64,000 bases of DNA, taken from Pseudopithomyces maydicus (lineage: Eukaryota; Ascomycota; Dothideomycetes; Pleosporales; Didymosphaeriaceae). A model generated the notes under the pieces. It saw only the letters and a program-made list of their open reading frames with translations, ran no database searches and was not told the DNA's origin. The DNA lies in assembly GCA_026873275.1 (NCBI GenBank), contig JANTUC010000001.1, forward strand, positions 3,720,001 to 3,784,000. The letters run 5' to 3'. Of this stretch, positions 1-10,768 are shown in pieces; within the stretch, counting starts at the first letter, position 1, and each line of letters begins with the position of its first letter. Both the position numbers and the translations under genes were made by a program.

Positions 1-1115
1 CGACGGGTACATGCGACGGGTGCGGTTGGAGGGGGAGCGGGGTGGATTTTGGATGGGTTGAATTTGGGCCAAGGCTACACTGGGAGTTGGCTTCAAGTGG
101 ACTTTTCTTCACCGAGAAAACATTGCCTGGTACTCGTGTAAATCAATCAGTAATTTTCCCACAATCTCAGATACCAAGTCAAAGACATGATCTATCTAGG
201 TCCTATCACAACGATAACCTGAGCGTTGACCACGAGCATCCTTTTCTCCTTTTCTCCACATATTCAAACACAGCTATTCCCCATTAACCATGCAACCCAA
301 GCACACTCTCAAATTCCCAAACCATAGCCATAATTTCTCCAGCTCCACTCCTCACACCAACACTTCATATGGAAAAACCGCAACACACCGATGTATACAA
401 TACAACGCACAAGCCATCGCTCATGTCTAAATTATAACTCTGTATGTAATACTACTCGCACACCCAATTGCGCCCGCCCATTCCCGACCTTTTGCGGGGT
501 ATATATATAATAATCATCCCATCCATACCTCAGTAGTACAAGTACAAACAGACGATCGATCCGAATTTCGGGTTAAAAAAACCCCCTTCTTCGATCCCCA
601 AAAAACAAAGCCAGCCAGCCAGACAGACCAGTTCCCAAAGCCAAAGCCAAAGCCAAAAGCCCTTCATGCTGCGAATGCGCGTAACGCCGATGAAATGAAA
701 AAGAAAAAATAATGATTCCCCAATGTAGCGTAGCATTACTCGTTCGTGGTCCATGTGAAGAATGCAAATACATGCATGCACGCGTGGCCGCCTCGTTTCA
801 GAAACGAAAATAGGAGGGAAGGAAAGAAAGAAAAGTGTAGGATGGATGGATGGGTGGATGGATGGATGGATGGATGGCGCGAACCGCGCAGCCAGCCGAG
901 CGGTGTCCAACAAACAAAGTGCCCTCCTTACCCACCTGTCCACCCACATGCTCGTCGGGACGTGATGATGGATGGATATCCCATATTTACATGCGCCTTT
1001 TCTTTTTCTTTTTCTTCTTCCTTTTCTCTTTCTTTTTGCAAGGCACCTCAGCTCGGCCAGCGTGTTCTTCATCCGCACGCACGTCGTCCTCTTCGATCCG
1101 CTTCTTGACCGCCGC
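1..1115. other. non-coding, left edge of window
   Basis: I see no convincing gene. The stretch holds short simple repeats: AAGCCAAAGCC-like repeats near 630-660, a GGAT/ATGG tetranucleotide tract around 840-880, and pyrimidine-rich TTTCTTTTTC runs near 1000-1040. Overlapping short open frames on both strands are low-complexity and resemble no family. The right part is probably the 3' UTR of the transporter gene that ends at 1116. Confidence 0.6.
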
Positions 1116-2796
1116 TCAGCCCTTCCCATTCGCGCGCACAGACTCTTTCTTCACCCTCAAGCTCCCACTGGGCCTCCTCCCATTCAGCGCGAGGTCCTCC
1201 TCGTCGAAGCTCGTCCTCTTGCGCCCGCCTATATCCTCATCGCTGTCATCCGCCAGCTCGCCGAGCTCGAACTGGTTCTCGACGTCGTAGTCGTGCATCA
1301 TTGCCCTACGCTCGCCCACGCTGCGCCGGCTGCCCACGCTCTGCCTGCTGCCGTTGCCGTGGCCGCCCAGGAAGGGGAGTGCCGGGCTGCGGAAATTCGA
1401 CTCCTCGCTGCGGCGCAGCTGCATGCTTCGCCGTGTGGGGAAGCCCGAGATGCCGTCTGTGGGGATGCCGTCGCTGAAGTTGTTGCCGAGAGTGCGGTTG
1501 CCGTCGGGATCGTCGCGGGAGAGATTTAGGAGGTATACGCCGGAGAAGATGACGAGGAAGCCGCAGAGGAGGGAGATGGTGTTCACGGCGGAGGTGGTGT
1601 TGAAGCCGCGGAAAAGGAGGAATGAAGCGATGAGCGTGCAGGTGGTGAAGGTAACGTAATAAAGCGGGTTGACACTATCCACTAGTCAGCTAACGAGACT
1701 CTACCCCGCATGATCAGGGCCGTACATATTTGTGGAGAATTGGCTGAGAGCTTTGTTGAAATAATTCATCTGCGTGAGGATGCAGCCAACTGTGACGATT
1801 ATGAAAACGTATGTGGAGGGGTGGGAAAACTGGTTGTTTCCCGCGAAAGTCATCTTAAGCGCAATACCGAAAGCCTTGATGGCCATAATGGATACGGAAC
1901 CGGTGGTCGAGCAAATGGAGAGGTAGATGAGCGGGTTCTTTCTGCCGTGCTTGGGCGCAATGTTGTAGATCATGAAGACCGAAAAGGCGGCTACAAAAAC
2001 GCAGTATATGAGAAACCCTGAGACATAGTCAGTACTCTGCCTTGCAAGTCCAAAAGCAAACTTCGCATACCAGGTTGCAGCGCATAGTCCAAAATCTTAT
2101 CGACCGACTCGACTTCTTCGTCTGGCGGCGCATGGAGCACGATAATGACAGAGCCTATCAGGCATATCGCGCAGCCAATCTTGCCCAGCACGCCCAAGTG
2201 TTCGCGCAGGAAGTAAGATCCCAATACAGCGCTGCAATCGCGTGAGCAAGTTGTTCGTACGTGGAAGTTCCTATACACACCCGATGAGGACGGACAAAGC
2301 TCCCAGCGGAGTGACCAGAATCGCTGGCGCAAAAGCATATGCTGCAAAGTTGAAGATTTCGCCCAAGACCACTGCGCAGCGTCAGACCATGCGTCTCGTG
2401 CGAAGCTCAACACTGCTTACTCGTGACTATGCCGGCCCACCATATGGGATTCCGCAAGTATGAGAAGCCATCTCCGTCGAAGCCGTGTTTCTCGGCCGAA
2501 GCATTGAGACCCTGTGAGCACCCATCAGCGGTTGTTCTGCGAAAGCGCGACTCGAAGCGGCGGTTGAGCGGCTCGGAAGGGGGACGTGGCGGCACAGCGA
2601 CGGACCTTTTTGGTGATGACGAAACTCGTTCCTGCGGGCGACTGTTAGCACGGCGGTGGGAAAGAAAGCAGCAAAGTGGTGCTCTCACCAATGGCTAGGG
2701 TCCCGGAAACGGCCAGTATGAGGCCGATATATCTGTCCACAATGAGCATCGTGCCGCGGGTGGCATGCGCCGGGGCGCCACGTACTTGTCTTCCAT
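1116..2796 (-). CDS. NIPA-type magnesium transporter, 8 exons
   Basis: A 424-residue polytopic membrane protein of the NIPA (DUF803) family, which is known for Mg2+ transport at the plasma membrane and early endosomes. Exons on the minus strand are 2796-2786, 2732-2689, 2631-2606, 2511-2421, 2371-2281, 2231-2071, 2017-1726 and 1674-1116, summing to 1275 nt. The protein opens [19 protein letters not shown], followed by [10 protein letters not shown], the block from [31 protein letters not shown] and the HAPPDEEV motif. These are all hallmarks of the family. About nine hydrophobic segments are followed by a polar, Ser/Arg-rich cytosolic tail from roughly residue 290. The first coding exon is only 11 nt. 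A later in-frame ATG at 2749 would lose the conserved MEDKYIG start and lies inside what reads as intron 1 (2733-2785). Family assignment is firm; the transported ion is inferred from the family. Confidence 0.9.
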
Positions 2797-4499
2797 GTCG
2801 ACGTCGGTGAAAGTGCCAGACGCTCTGGTGTGCGGTCGGCTCGCAGCAAAACCGCAGCGGTCGCGGTGGTGTCGGGCGGCTTTGGTGGTGGTGGTATATG
2901 GATAGTAGAGGCAGAGAGGTGGTGCTGGCCAACGACGCTGGGCCTCGGCGAAAGGCGGTAGGTAGACGGTAGACGGCAGACTGCCTAGTCTATCTGGTGG
3001 CAGCGGAGCGTGGATGGATGTGAATGATGCGACAGGCACGCGCACGCACTGTCCTGGCGCCGCAATTAAGATGTCGGTCCCTGGCCCTGGCTGGGGTCTC
3101 GGCAGGCACGATCACGCCGCCAAACTCTGCAACTGCACGCTCAAATCGCTGCGCGTTTCACCAAACGCTGCGTGGCCGGCTGTAACGAACGAGGAGGGGG
3201 CGGGGGAGCAAGGGGAGCGGGAGAGACGACGGTGCAGAGGGGTGCGCGACAGCGTGGGCAATATGGTTTGGGCGGGCGCGGCGACAGACACGGGACAGAC
3301 GTGCGCGATTTGGGTTCGACAGCTGTGCCTGGGTGGCGTGGAGGCGGACGCTTTGGGATGGCTAGTTGTCGATTACCACGGTTTCACGGGCATACGCAGG
3401 GGGGACCATAGCGGGCCTCGCTATTTTCGAACAGTGGACCTTTGGTCCTTTGCGACTGTCCAGCCCGCCTCAGGTTGCCAAAACACGCGGCCTCCCGTCC
3501 TCCCATCCCAAAGTGCTGTGCTCCGCCGCCTCTGAGACACCGTCCGCACCGCGTCCAACTGCACACCGTGTCATTGACAGCTTGCGTGCCGTTCGCTTCT
3601 AGCCCTCGCGCTAGCCTCGCAGTGGCCGCTACGCTTCCCCTACAAAACATTACTGTGGAGAAGTTTATCGTGGCGTCTGGGGCTGAGCAGCTGAGTAAAG
3701 CTAGCCCGGGCCTGTCCTCAGCGACTCCAGTCCGTCGCCGTCGCACTATTACATCATCCACATTGCCGGTGCTGACGTGCAAGCTCCACCCGACGGCCGA
3801 GCTTGCTCCATCGCTCGAATTAGATATGTAATAGATATGTAGACCGTTGCATTTGCTGCTTGCTTTCGTGATGACTACCACGCCCAAACTGCAGACCGTG
3901 ATGCTGGAAACGCCGGCACCGGAACCCCATCCCATGCACAGGTAGTTGGGTATCGAACACCACGAGACAATCCTCCATCCTCCCCTCCGTCCCGTCCCAT
4001 CTTGCCGATTCGCCAAAACTCCGGAGCCCGAAAACAAAACCATCAAATCACCCGAACCCCATTTTCTCCCCCTCCCCCTTAAGCCCATCTCCTCCATGTT
4101 TCCATCCTTTCCGTATTCTCTCCTCAAACACGTGATCCACAAGAATTAGAATAAACCGTCGCTGATATAACCATAATTCCAAAAATGGGAAAGATAGGGG
4201 AAAAAATGCAACCGCCGTGTTAGGAAATTGTTCTTACTTACCTCAAGACATGAACAGGTCCGGTGGCCGGAATAGTGCCAGGAAGGGTTGCTGCAACAGC
4301 GCCAGAGGGGTTGCTTACATTTGGTCGATAGTTCCAGCTGCCTGTGTTAGTTCAAAGAAAGATGTTGAGAACCGAATCGGTCTCCACATCTGCCTACATC
4401 CGGGTAGCTTTGATGGTTCAAAGCTGTAAATCGAGTCGCAATATACAATGTTAGTACAAATTTCACGTGAAAGCTGATCCGAGAGAGGACGACGGGAGT
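2797..4499. other. non-coding spacer
   Basis: This holds the 5' flank of the transporter gene and the 3' flank of the acidic-protein gene. Open frames exist on both strands, but they are arginine/proline-rich, overlap one another and match no family I know. Near 4231-4250 the minus strand carries a good donor-like GTAAGT, which could belong to a spliced 3' UTR of the gene ending at 4500; this is not proven. Confidence 0.5.
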
Positions 4500-7166
4500 C
4501 TACACTCGAGGTCGTTTGGCACCTATGTGACTAATTAGCACTGCGTTCGAGCTCGACAAGGTAAACCGCTTGTTTGGAAACATACCTGCTGAGTTGGAAG
4601 CATGTCCCGCATCATTGCCAACCTCGTCGATCGTCCTCTTCTGTCCCTGGGGAGACAGAGTCTGGAGTCCAGAGGACGAAGTGGCAGCAACCGTGTCTGC
4701 AGCTGCCAATGGCGCAACCTGAGCTTGACCGGCCGCGCCGTCCTCTTCGTCAGAATAGTCAATCTCATCTTCAGCGTCTTGCTGGTCTTGAGATAGCTGT
4801 GCAGTCGCAGCTGTGTCGTCGAATTCAAAGGCATCGTTGGCTCCATCGAATGCGTCAACAGCGGCGTCGAATTCGCCAGCGGCGTCCAACTCGCCAGCAT
4901 TCGATCCAGAGTGCACGTGAGTATCATCTGGTCCATCTACAGGATGCTGTCCAGCTTGGAGATTGTTAGTGAGCTCATGGTTTTGCAAGACATCATAGGC
5001 TGGGTAGGCCCCGAACTCCTGGTCTCCGCTATAGTCCTGGTTGTAGTCTTCCTCTTGCTCTTGGGCATCACCTTCTCCGTACGGGTACTCGTAGTCCTCG
5101 TGCTCATGACCATTGGTGTCATGGCCTACGTACTCTTGACCATTGGTTTCCTGGCCTGCATGCTCTTCGCCGTCGTACTCTTCGCCGGCATACTCTTGGC
5201 CGTTATACTCCTCTTGGCCGTCATACTCTTCTTGACCGTCATACTCTTCTTGACCGGCATATTCTTCGCCGTCATACTCTTGGCCGTCATACTCATACCC
5301 CTCATACTGAGGATCTTCGTGTTCAGCGAAGGTTTCGTCACCTTCGTCAGCTTGTCCATCAAATGCAGCATCGCCGACTTCACCAACAGCTCCACCTTGA
5401 AGTTCATTGAACGCAGGATCGTCACCTTGCACAGTCGCAGACTCGGAAGAAGTCCGGGTTGTCTGTACCTCGTTCTCAGGTGACTTGTCGTCTTCGCCGT
5501 CACTGTAGTCCAGAAGATCTCCATCAGCATCTTGCGAGCCTACGTTGTCCGTAGCAGGGTTGCTTGGAAGCTTCTCATCGCCCTCATTTGCAATCGTCGT
5601 CGAATCTTCATTAGCGACTTTGTTGCTTGGCGTGCCCGCTGCGGCAGCTACCTTTGGATCATTGCGAGCCGCATCCTCGGAGGTGTCTTCGCCTTGAGCC
5701 TCTTCAACGGATTTAGGTATATGCTTCTCGGATTCAAGTTCGAACGCAAGTTCATCTTGTGCAGTCTTCGTATCATGATCAAGGGCAGTGTCGAGGTCCT
5801 GCTCGACTTCGGCCTCGCCTACAGGGACTTCTTCGTGCGTGTATTCCTCACCTCCCACTTCCTGAACAGCTTGGGGACTAGTCTGTGCTTCTGGATATTC
5901 CTGTTCGTCACCCGATGCCCATCCAGCATGGTCTTGTTCTGGCGAATGGCTGAAGTGATTATTGAAACCAGACAACCCAGCAGCGATGGCGCTATGCAAG
6001 CCGGAAAAGCCAATGCCTTCTTCAGTGGCTTTCATCAGCTCACTAAGTTGTGCGTACATCCGTGGGCGAGATACAAGAGAAACGCAAAAGTAATCAGGCT
6101 CAGTGACCCCGTCTTGTGCGTGAAGTTGCAGGTATATACGAAGAAATTGGTTCAGTCTGAACATATGAGACATGGGATAATCCTGAAATAGCTCGAGCCC
6201 GCAAAGACTATCGAGACGGAAGCCTAGCTCCAGCTCGTTGGAAATGTCCGAACCAAGATTGAGCAGGACACGTCGACAAGCGTCGATGACTATATGGATG
6301 GGTTGCGTAAAGTATGCCTCGTCATCGAGAAGATAGTCACCACTGTCATCATAGTCATCATGCTTAAATAGCCAGTAATCGTGGCCATCGAAGTGCACAT
6401 TGACAGGGTGCAGGTTAATCTCTTGAGCCTCTTGACTATTCTGCTCATTTGAGATACCATCTGCATGTGTAGCGGGGGCCGAATGGTTCACGGTAGGATC
6501 ACCCGTTGTACCCTCTGCATCATGGTAATCGTTGTGAGGGACTTGTGCTTCTTCAGGCACATCATGCTCTGTTCCCGTTGGTTCCTGAGAAGAGAAGTGA
6601 TCGGCGTCTTGCCATTGTTGTGGTTGCTCGTCCTGATCCTCTGCAGAATCTAGCACACCATGAATGTTTATATTTGCCGCAGCTTCAGCTGTCGCCTCGT
6701 CTTCTCCACGGCCCTCACCGGAAAGAGACTCGGTATTGATGGCCCGGGTTTGATCTACATGTTCGACAGCAACAGCGCTATGGTCGATGTCATGTTGGTG
6801 TGCAGCCGCAGCGGTCGGAGCAGCATCCTCATCATCTGAATAATCAATCAAGTCTTCCTCGGGGCTGGCTGATCTATCGGTTGGTCCAGGCTGTCCCATG
6901 CCGTCGAAGTCTACATCAATGCTGTCCTCCTGAATAGGGTCGTCGTTGTCCGCCATAAAATCGTCTTGATCTTCTGGCACAGGCTGGACATCTTGACCGG
7001 CGTCCGTGCCGGCATCTTGAAGAGACAAGTCATCGTGTTCGCCTGTAGAACGAAGATCTACCTCGATGCCACCATCATCAAACTCGAGGCTATCCTCGGT
7101 ATGGATGTCCATCGTATCGGAGGCGTTGACTTGTAGATGAGGAGCTGGGTAGGGAGCGGTAGACAT
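4500..7166 (-). CDS. acidic, largely disordered conserved fungal protein
   Basis: A predicted 867-residue protein, extremely rich in Asp, Glu and Gln. A 63 nt in-frame intron at 4523-4585 (GTATGT donor, CTAAT branch, ATAG acceptor) should be removed, leaving the basic C-terminus GAKRPRV, which could act as a nuclear signal. The only part that looks folded is a central block of about 130 residues (genomic ~5990-6420, starting near INLHPVNVHFDGHDYWLFK). It resembles a domain I have seen in fungal proteins of unknown function, with a WLF motif, an ELGFRLDSL stretch and an LHAQDG motif. A short motif of the form (I/L)DYSDxED occurs three times, and a run of EEYDGQ-like hexapeptides lies at about 5120-5320. 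The start is the ATG at 7166; no ATG was found upstream in frame. No biochemical function can be assigned. Confidence 0.8.
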   Translation of the reverse strand: MSTAPYPAPHLQVNASDTMDIHTEDSLEFDDGGIEVDLRSTGEHDDLSLQDAGTDAGQDVQPVPEDQDDFMADNDDPIQEDSIDVDFDGMGQPGPTDRSASPEEDLIDYSDDEDAAPTAAAAHQHDIDHSAVAVEHVDQTRAINTESLSGEGRGEDEATAEAAANINIHGVLDSAEDQDEQPQQWQDADHFSSQEPTGTEHDVPEEAQVPHNDYHDAEGTTGDPTVNHSAPATHADGISNEQNSQEAQEINLHPVNVHFDGHDYWLFKHDDYDDSGDYLLDDEAYFTQPIHIVIDACRRVLLNLGSDISNELELGFRLDSLCGLELFQDYPMSHMFRLNQFLRIYLQLHAQDGVTEPDYFCVSLVSRPRMYAQLSELMKATEEGIGFSGLHSAIAAGLSGFNNHFSHSPEQDHAGWASGDEQEYPEAQTSPQAVQEVGGEEYTHEEVPVGEAEVEQDLDTALDHDTKTAQDELAFELESEKHIPKSVEEAQGEDTSEDAARNDPKVAAAAGTPSNKVANEDSTTIANEGDEKLPSNPATDNVGSQDADGDLLDYSDGEDDKSPENEVQTTRTSSESATVQGDDPAFNELQGGAVGEVGDAAFDGQADEGDETFAEHEDPQYEGYEYDGQEYDGEEYAGQEEYDGQEEYDGQEEYNGQEYAGEEYDGEEHAGQETNGQEYVGHDTNGHEHEDYEYPYGEGDAQEQEEDYNQDYSGDQEFGAYPAYDVLQNHELTNNLQAGQHPVDGPDDTHVHSGSNAGELDAAGEFDAAVDAFDGANDAFEFDDTAATAQLSQDQQDAEDEIDYSDEEDGAAGQAQVAPLAAADTVAATSSSGLQTLSPQGQKRTIDEVGNDAGHASNSAGMFPNKRFTLSSSNAVLISHIGAKRPRV

Positions 7167-8035
7167 TGAGAAGTTTTGCAATGGCAAGTTCGCGCAAGTA
7201 AAGGCGAGTGCGGGTGAAAGTGAAGGCGCGCTGCAGCGGGCGGGCGCGCGCGAGTCACACGTAGCGAGGGGCGAACGAACGCGTCTGACGTGGTCCTCAG
7301 AAATTTTGGAGTAGGGGAGGTCGACGCAGGTGTTTAGGAGAGCATGGCGCTATGCGCGTCTTTTGAAGTTAGAGAGAAGGTCGCTGGGTTGTGCGGGCAG
7401 GCTGCGCAGTGAGAGAAGTTGCTGCAGTGAGAGAAGTTGCTGTAGTGAGGCGCGACAAAGGTAGACGGATCGCGCCAAGCAAGCGGAAGCCAACCAACGC
7501 GGATGCCGTCACGGTAGGTTCCCGGAGGCGCGATTACGGAAATGAAGTATATGAAGGGTCGGAGCGCAGCCGTTGGGGCGACGGTTGTGCAGGCAAAGGT
7601 AATGGCAAGGAGAGGTGGAGGAGAGCGTGTTGTGAGAAGAAAGAGGGTGGAAGGGGTTGCTCGCACAAATGCTAGGCCCGGCCGCCGAGACGGTTTAGGC
7701 AGGCGCCATCACGTGACCAAATTAACACCTGGACATCGCGGGCCTCCACAGTGCTGCAGCGAACCAGCAGTGCGAACGGCAAGGAACACGGCAGACTTGC
7801 TTTGACCACAGTCCCTGGGCAGAACATACGCCTTCTCCTCTTCCTCTGTCATCTGTCTTCCGCTTCTGTGCGATTGGCCTTTTGACATCTCGAATTTCGG
7901 TTGTGGACAGCATCCCCTCCATAATACCGCCCGCAACAGCTCCACAGCAACCCTTCGCAACCCTTCGCAACCCCGAAAGACGAGCCCCTGGACTAGCTCT
8001 ATATATATCTTCTCAGCTCTTGGACTCTTTGCAAC
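7167..8035. promoter_or_regulatory. divergent promoter region, acidic protein / delta-COP
   Basis: 870 bp between two diverging start codons. It is GC-rich on the left and pyrimidine-rich just before the delta-COP ATG. Two imperfect direct repeats of GTGAGAGAAGTTGCTG lie at about 7410-7445. No confident TATA box or named factor site is visible. Confidence 0.5.
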
Positions 8036-9741
8036 ATGGTACCGGAGCCCAATTCCTGACGCCTGTCGCCCGTCATAGCTGGTCACTGAACATGGCAGGT
8101 TGTCCTCGCAGCATCGATATGCACCCGCGGCGGGAAGGCCGTCCTCTCGCGCCAGTTCCGCGAAATGCAGCGCTCGCGCATTGAAGCCCTTCTCGCTTCC
8201 TTCCCCAAGCTCGCTGACGGCGCCTCGCAACACACCACGGTCGAGCAGGACAATGTGCGCTACGTGTACCAGCCGCTCGACGAGCTGTACATGGTGCTCA
8301 TTACCAACCTGCAGTCCAACATCCTGCAGGACATCAACTCGCTGCATCTGTTTGCCCAGGTCGTCTCCTCAATATGCAAGTCGCTGGACGAGCGCGAGAT
8401 CCTGAAGAACGCTTTCGAGCTCCTGGGCGCTTTTGACGAGATCGTCACGCTGGGCTACAGGGAGAACCTGACCCTCTCTCAGATCAAGACCTTCTTGGAG
8501 ATGGAGAGTCACGAGGAGAGGATACAAGAGATCATCGCACGGAACAAGGAGTTGGAGGCTACCGAGGAGCGCAAACGCCGCGCAAAGCAGCTCGAACTGC
8601 AGCGCAAGGAGATGTCCAGGTCGTCACGGGGCATGGGAGGCGGTATGGGAGGAGGCATGGGCAGCATGGGCGGCATGGGCAGTGGACCTCGTACACCTCA
8701 ATACCCCAGCTATACCCCCTCTGCGCCCGCCACTGTTCCGGACACGTATGATTCGTATGAAGCGGAGAAGAAGAAGGCCAGCAAGCCTCTCGCATTGGGC
8801 AAGAAGGGCATGCAGCTCGGCAAGAAGAAAACCACCTCCAACATCTTCGAACAAGTCGCTGGCGATCTCCCACCGGAAAGCGAACCCCTCGTTGCATCGC
8901 CCAGGGCTCCCGCTCCCGCCGCCGCGCCAGCCAGCGCCCGCCAATCCACATCCACCGACCGTGAAGCCGTACACATCACCACCAACGAATCCATCTCGGC
9001 CCGCCTGGACCGCGAAGGTCTCCTGAAATCCTTCGAAGTCAAGGGCGAGATGCAGCTCAAGATCACCGACCCCGCCCTCACACAGGTCAAGCTCGACCTG
9101 CAGTCCGGCGAAACCCGTGGCGCACAGCTCATGACACATCCCAAGGTCGACAAGGCCGCCTTCCGCAACAACCAGGTCATCCAGCTTGCCGATTCCACCA
9201 AGGGCTTCCCCTCCAACATGGGCATCGGCGTCATGAAGTGGAAGCTCGCGCCCAAGCCCGAGGACGTGTCAGACCCGCCCATCACATTCCGCGTCTGGGT
9301 CGAGGACTCGGGCAATATGTTCAACATCACCGTCGAGTACGAGCTCACCGGCAGCGACGCCCTGAAGGACGTCAGCGTCACCATCCCCTTCCAGACCGAC
9401 GAGCCAAACGTCTCCTCCTTCGACGCCGTGTACGAAGTCAGCGGTGACAGCCTCGAGTGGAACATCGGCACCGTGGACGAGGAGAACAGCTCGGGTAGCT
9501 TTGAGTTCGAGGCCCAGGCAGGTAGCGATGCGGAGTTTTTCCCCATGAGGGTCCGGTTCGCAAAGGCGACTCCCTTTGTGGATGTCAGCGTGAGTTTTCC
9601 TATTTCTATCAGAGTTCCATGGATGTACATGCATGCTAATCGTCCCCGCAGGTTGCCTCCGTGACGCTGCTCTCCATGAACCAGGACATCAACTTCACCA
9701 CGGACGTCAAGTCTGTTGCCGACGCCTACGAGATCGTGTAA
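8036..9741 (+). CDS. RET2: coatomer subunit delta (COPI)
   Basis: Predicted 527-residue delta-COP, the medium-chain subunit of the COPI coat that drives retrograde Golgi-to-ER vesicle traffic. Exons are 8036-8038, 8099-9589 and 9652-9741. The first coding exon is just the ATG; a 60 nt intron (8039-8098) follows, and the protein then reads MVVLAASICTRGGKAVLSRQFR, the family's conserved start. The N-terminal longin-like half includes QPLDELYMVLITN and ILQDINSLHLF. A charged helix and a Gly/Met-rich linker (GMGGGMGGGMG, ~8630-8680) follow, then the C-terminal mu-homology domain from about residue 265 with GFPSNMGIGVMKWK. The last exon supplies VASVTLLSMNQDINF and the end of the domain. Length and domain order fit the family. 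The symbol is that of the yeast orthologue. Confidence 0.95.
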
Positions 9742-10234
9742 GCACGCTTTACGAGTAGGTGGGTGGGTGGGCTGCCAAGGGAGTTTTATAATGACGCGCG
9801 ACGAGTTTGGATGCATACGCACGGCGTGTGCGACTATAGATCGAGAGTGAGCAGACAATTTTTGAGAAATGCGATTTTGCACCGAGATGACGTTTGGAAT
9901 TGTTGCTATGCTGTCCGTCGTGCTGTACCTGTGTGCTGTCTATCTTTCTATCACCCTTATGTATATCTTACGCCCTCCCCCACGACCGCAACAACTATCA
10001 TGCCTCCCTATCCGGTATATGTCCCCTGCGTCGTTGCGCCAATGCTATCATCGATGAACGCTACATTACCGCTGCCTATCCATTTCCAAGACGGTCCCAT
10101 CTACTCAATACTCCCCCACCTTCTCCTCCTGCTATCGTCATCTTTATTGCCATACTCAAATCGCAATGATGTACATCTATGCTATCTGCACCCGCAACAA
10201 CCATTCTCGTTCTCATCCCCTGCTTACTCATCTA

Positions 10235-10330
10235 CATACCTACATACCTACCTACCTACCTACCTACCCATCTATCTATCTACCCACCTACTTACCTTCT
10301 ATCTATCTACCTATCTACCCACCCACTTAT
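10235..10330. repeat. CTAC/TACC/TATC microsatellite
   Basis: An uninterrupted run of tetranucleotide units of the CTAC, CTAT and TACC type, visible directly in the sequence. It produces a spurious low-complexity Thr/Tyr/Leu/Pro reading frame. Confidence 0.9.
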
Positions 10331-10700
10331 CCTCGACCTGCCTTCCCACCTACCCTCTACCTATCCCACCCCCTACCCCCCTACCCCCTACTATCCCTCC
10401 CTCTCTCTCCCTAACTAACAACCCCTTCCCCTCTATCCTTTCCATCCCCTTTCCCTCCCCCATTCCCCCTTCTTTTTTTCCCGCCCCCTTCTTTTTTTCC
10501 CGCCCCCTCTCCCCCTCCCCTCCCCCTCCCTCTCTCCATGTACTTTTCAACGACACACATCCAGAACATACACGCTTCTGCGTTTTCCTCCCTCTTAGAG
10601 GGCTGAGATAGTTGGGGGGTTGCTTTATCCAAGTAGTAGCATAGGGGTAATTTGTGTTTGTTGAGGTTGAGGTTAAGGGAGGGTGGGGGTGGTAATTACT

Positions 10701-10768
10701 TGGGATTGGGGTTGGGATTGGGGTTGGGATTGGGGTTGGGATTGGGGTTGGGGTTGGGGTTGGGGGAG
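10701..10768. repeat. G-rich 12-mer tandem repeat
   Basis: Tandem copies of GGGATTGGGGTT, ending in GGGGTT hexamers. Every unit contributes G-runs of three or four, so G-quadruplex formation on the plus strand is plausible. It resembles but is not the usual TTAGGG telomere repeat. Confidence 0.85.

Noticed and set aside
8710..9882. 390-codon minus-strand frame
   Set aside because: Antisense to the firmly identified delta-COP gene; no family resemblance.
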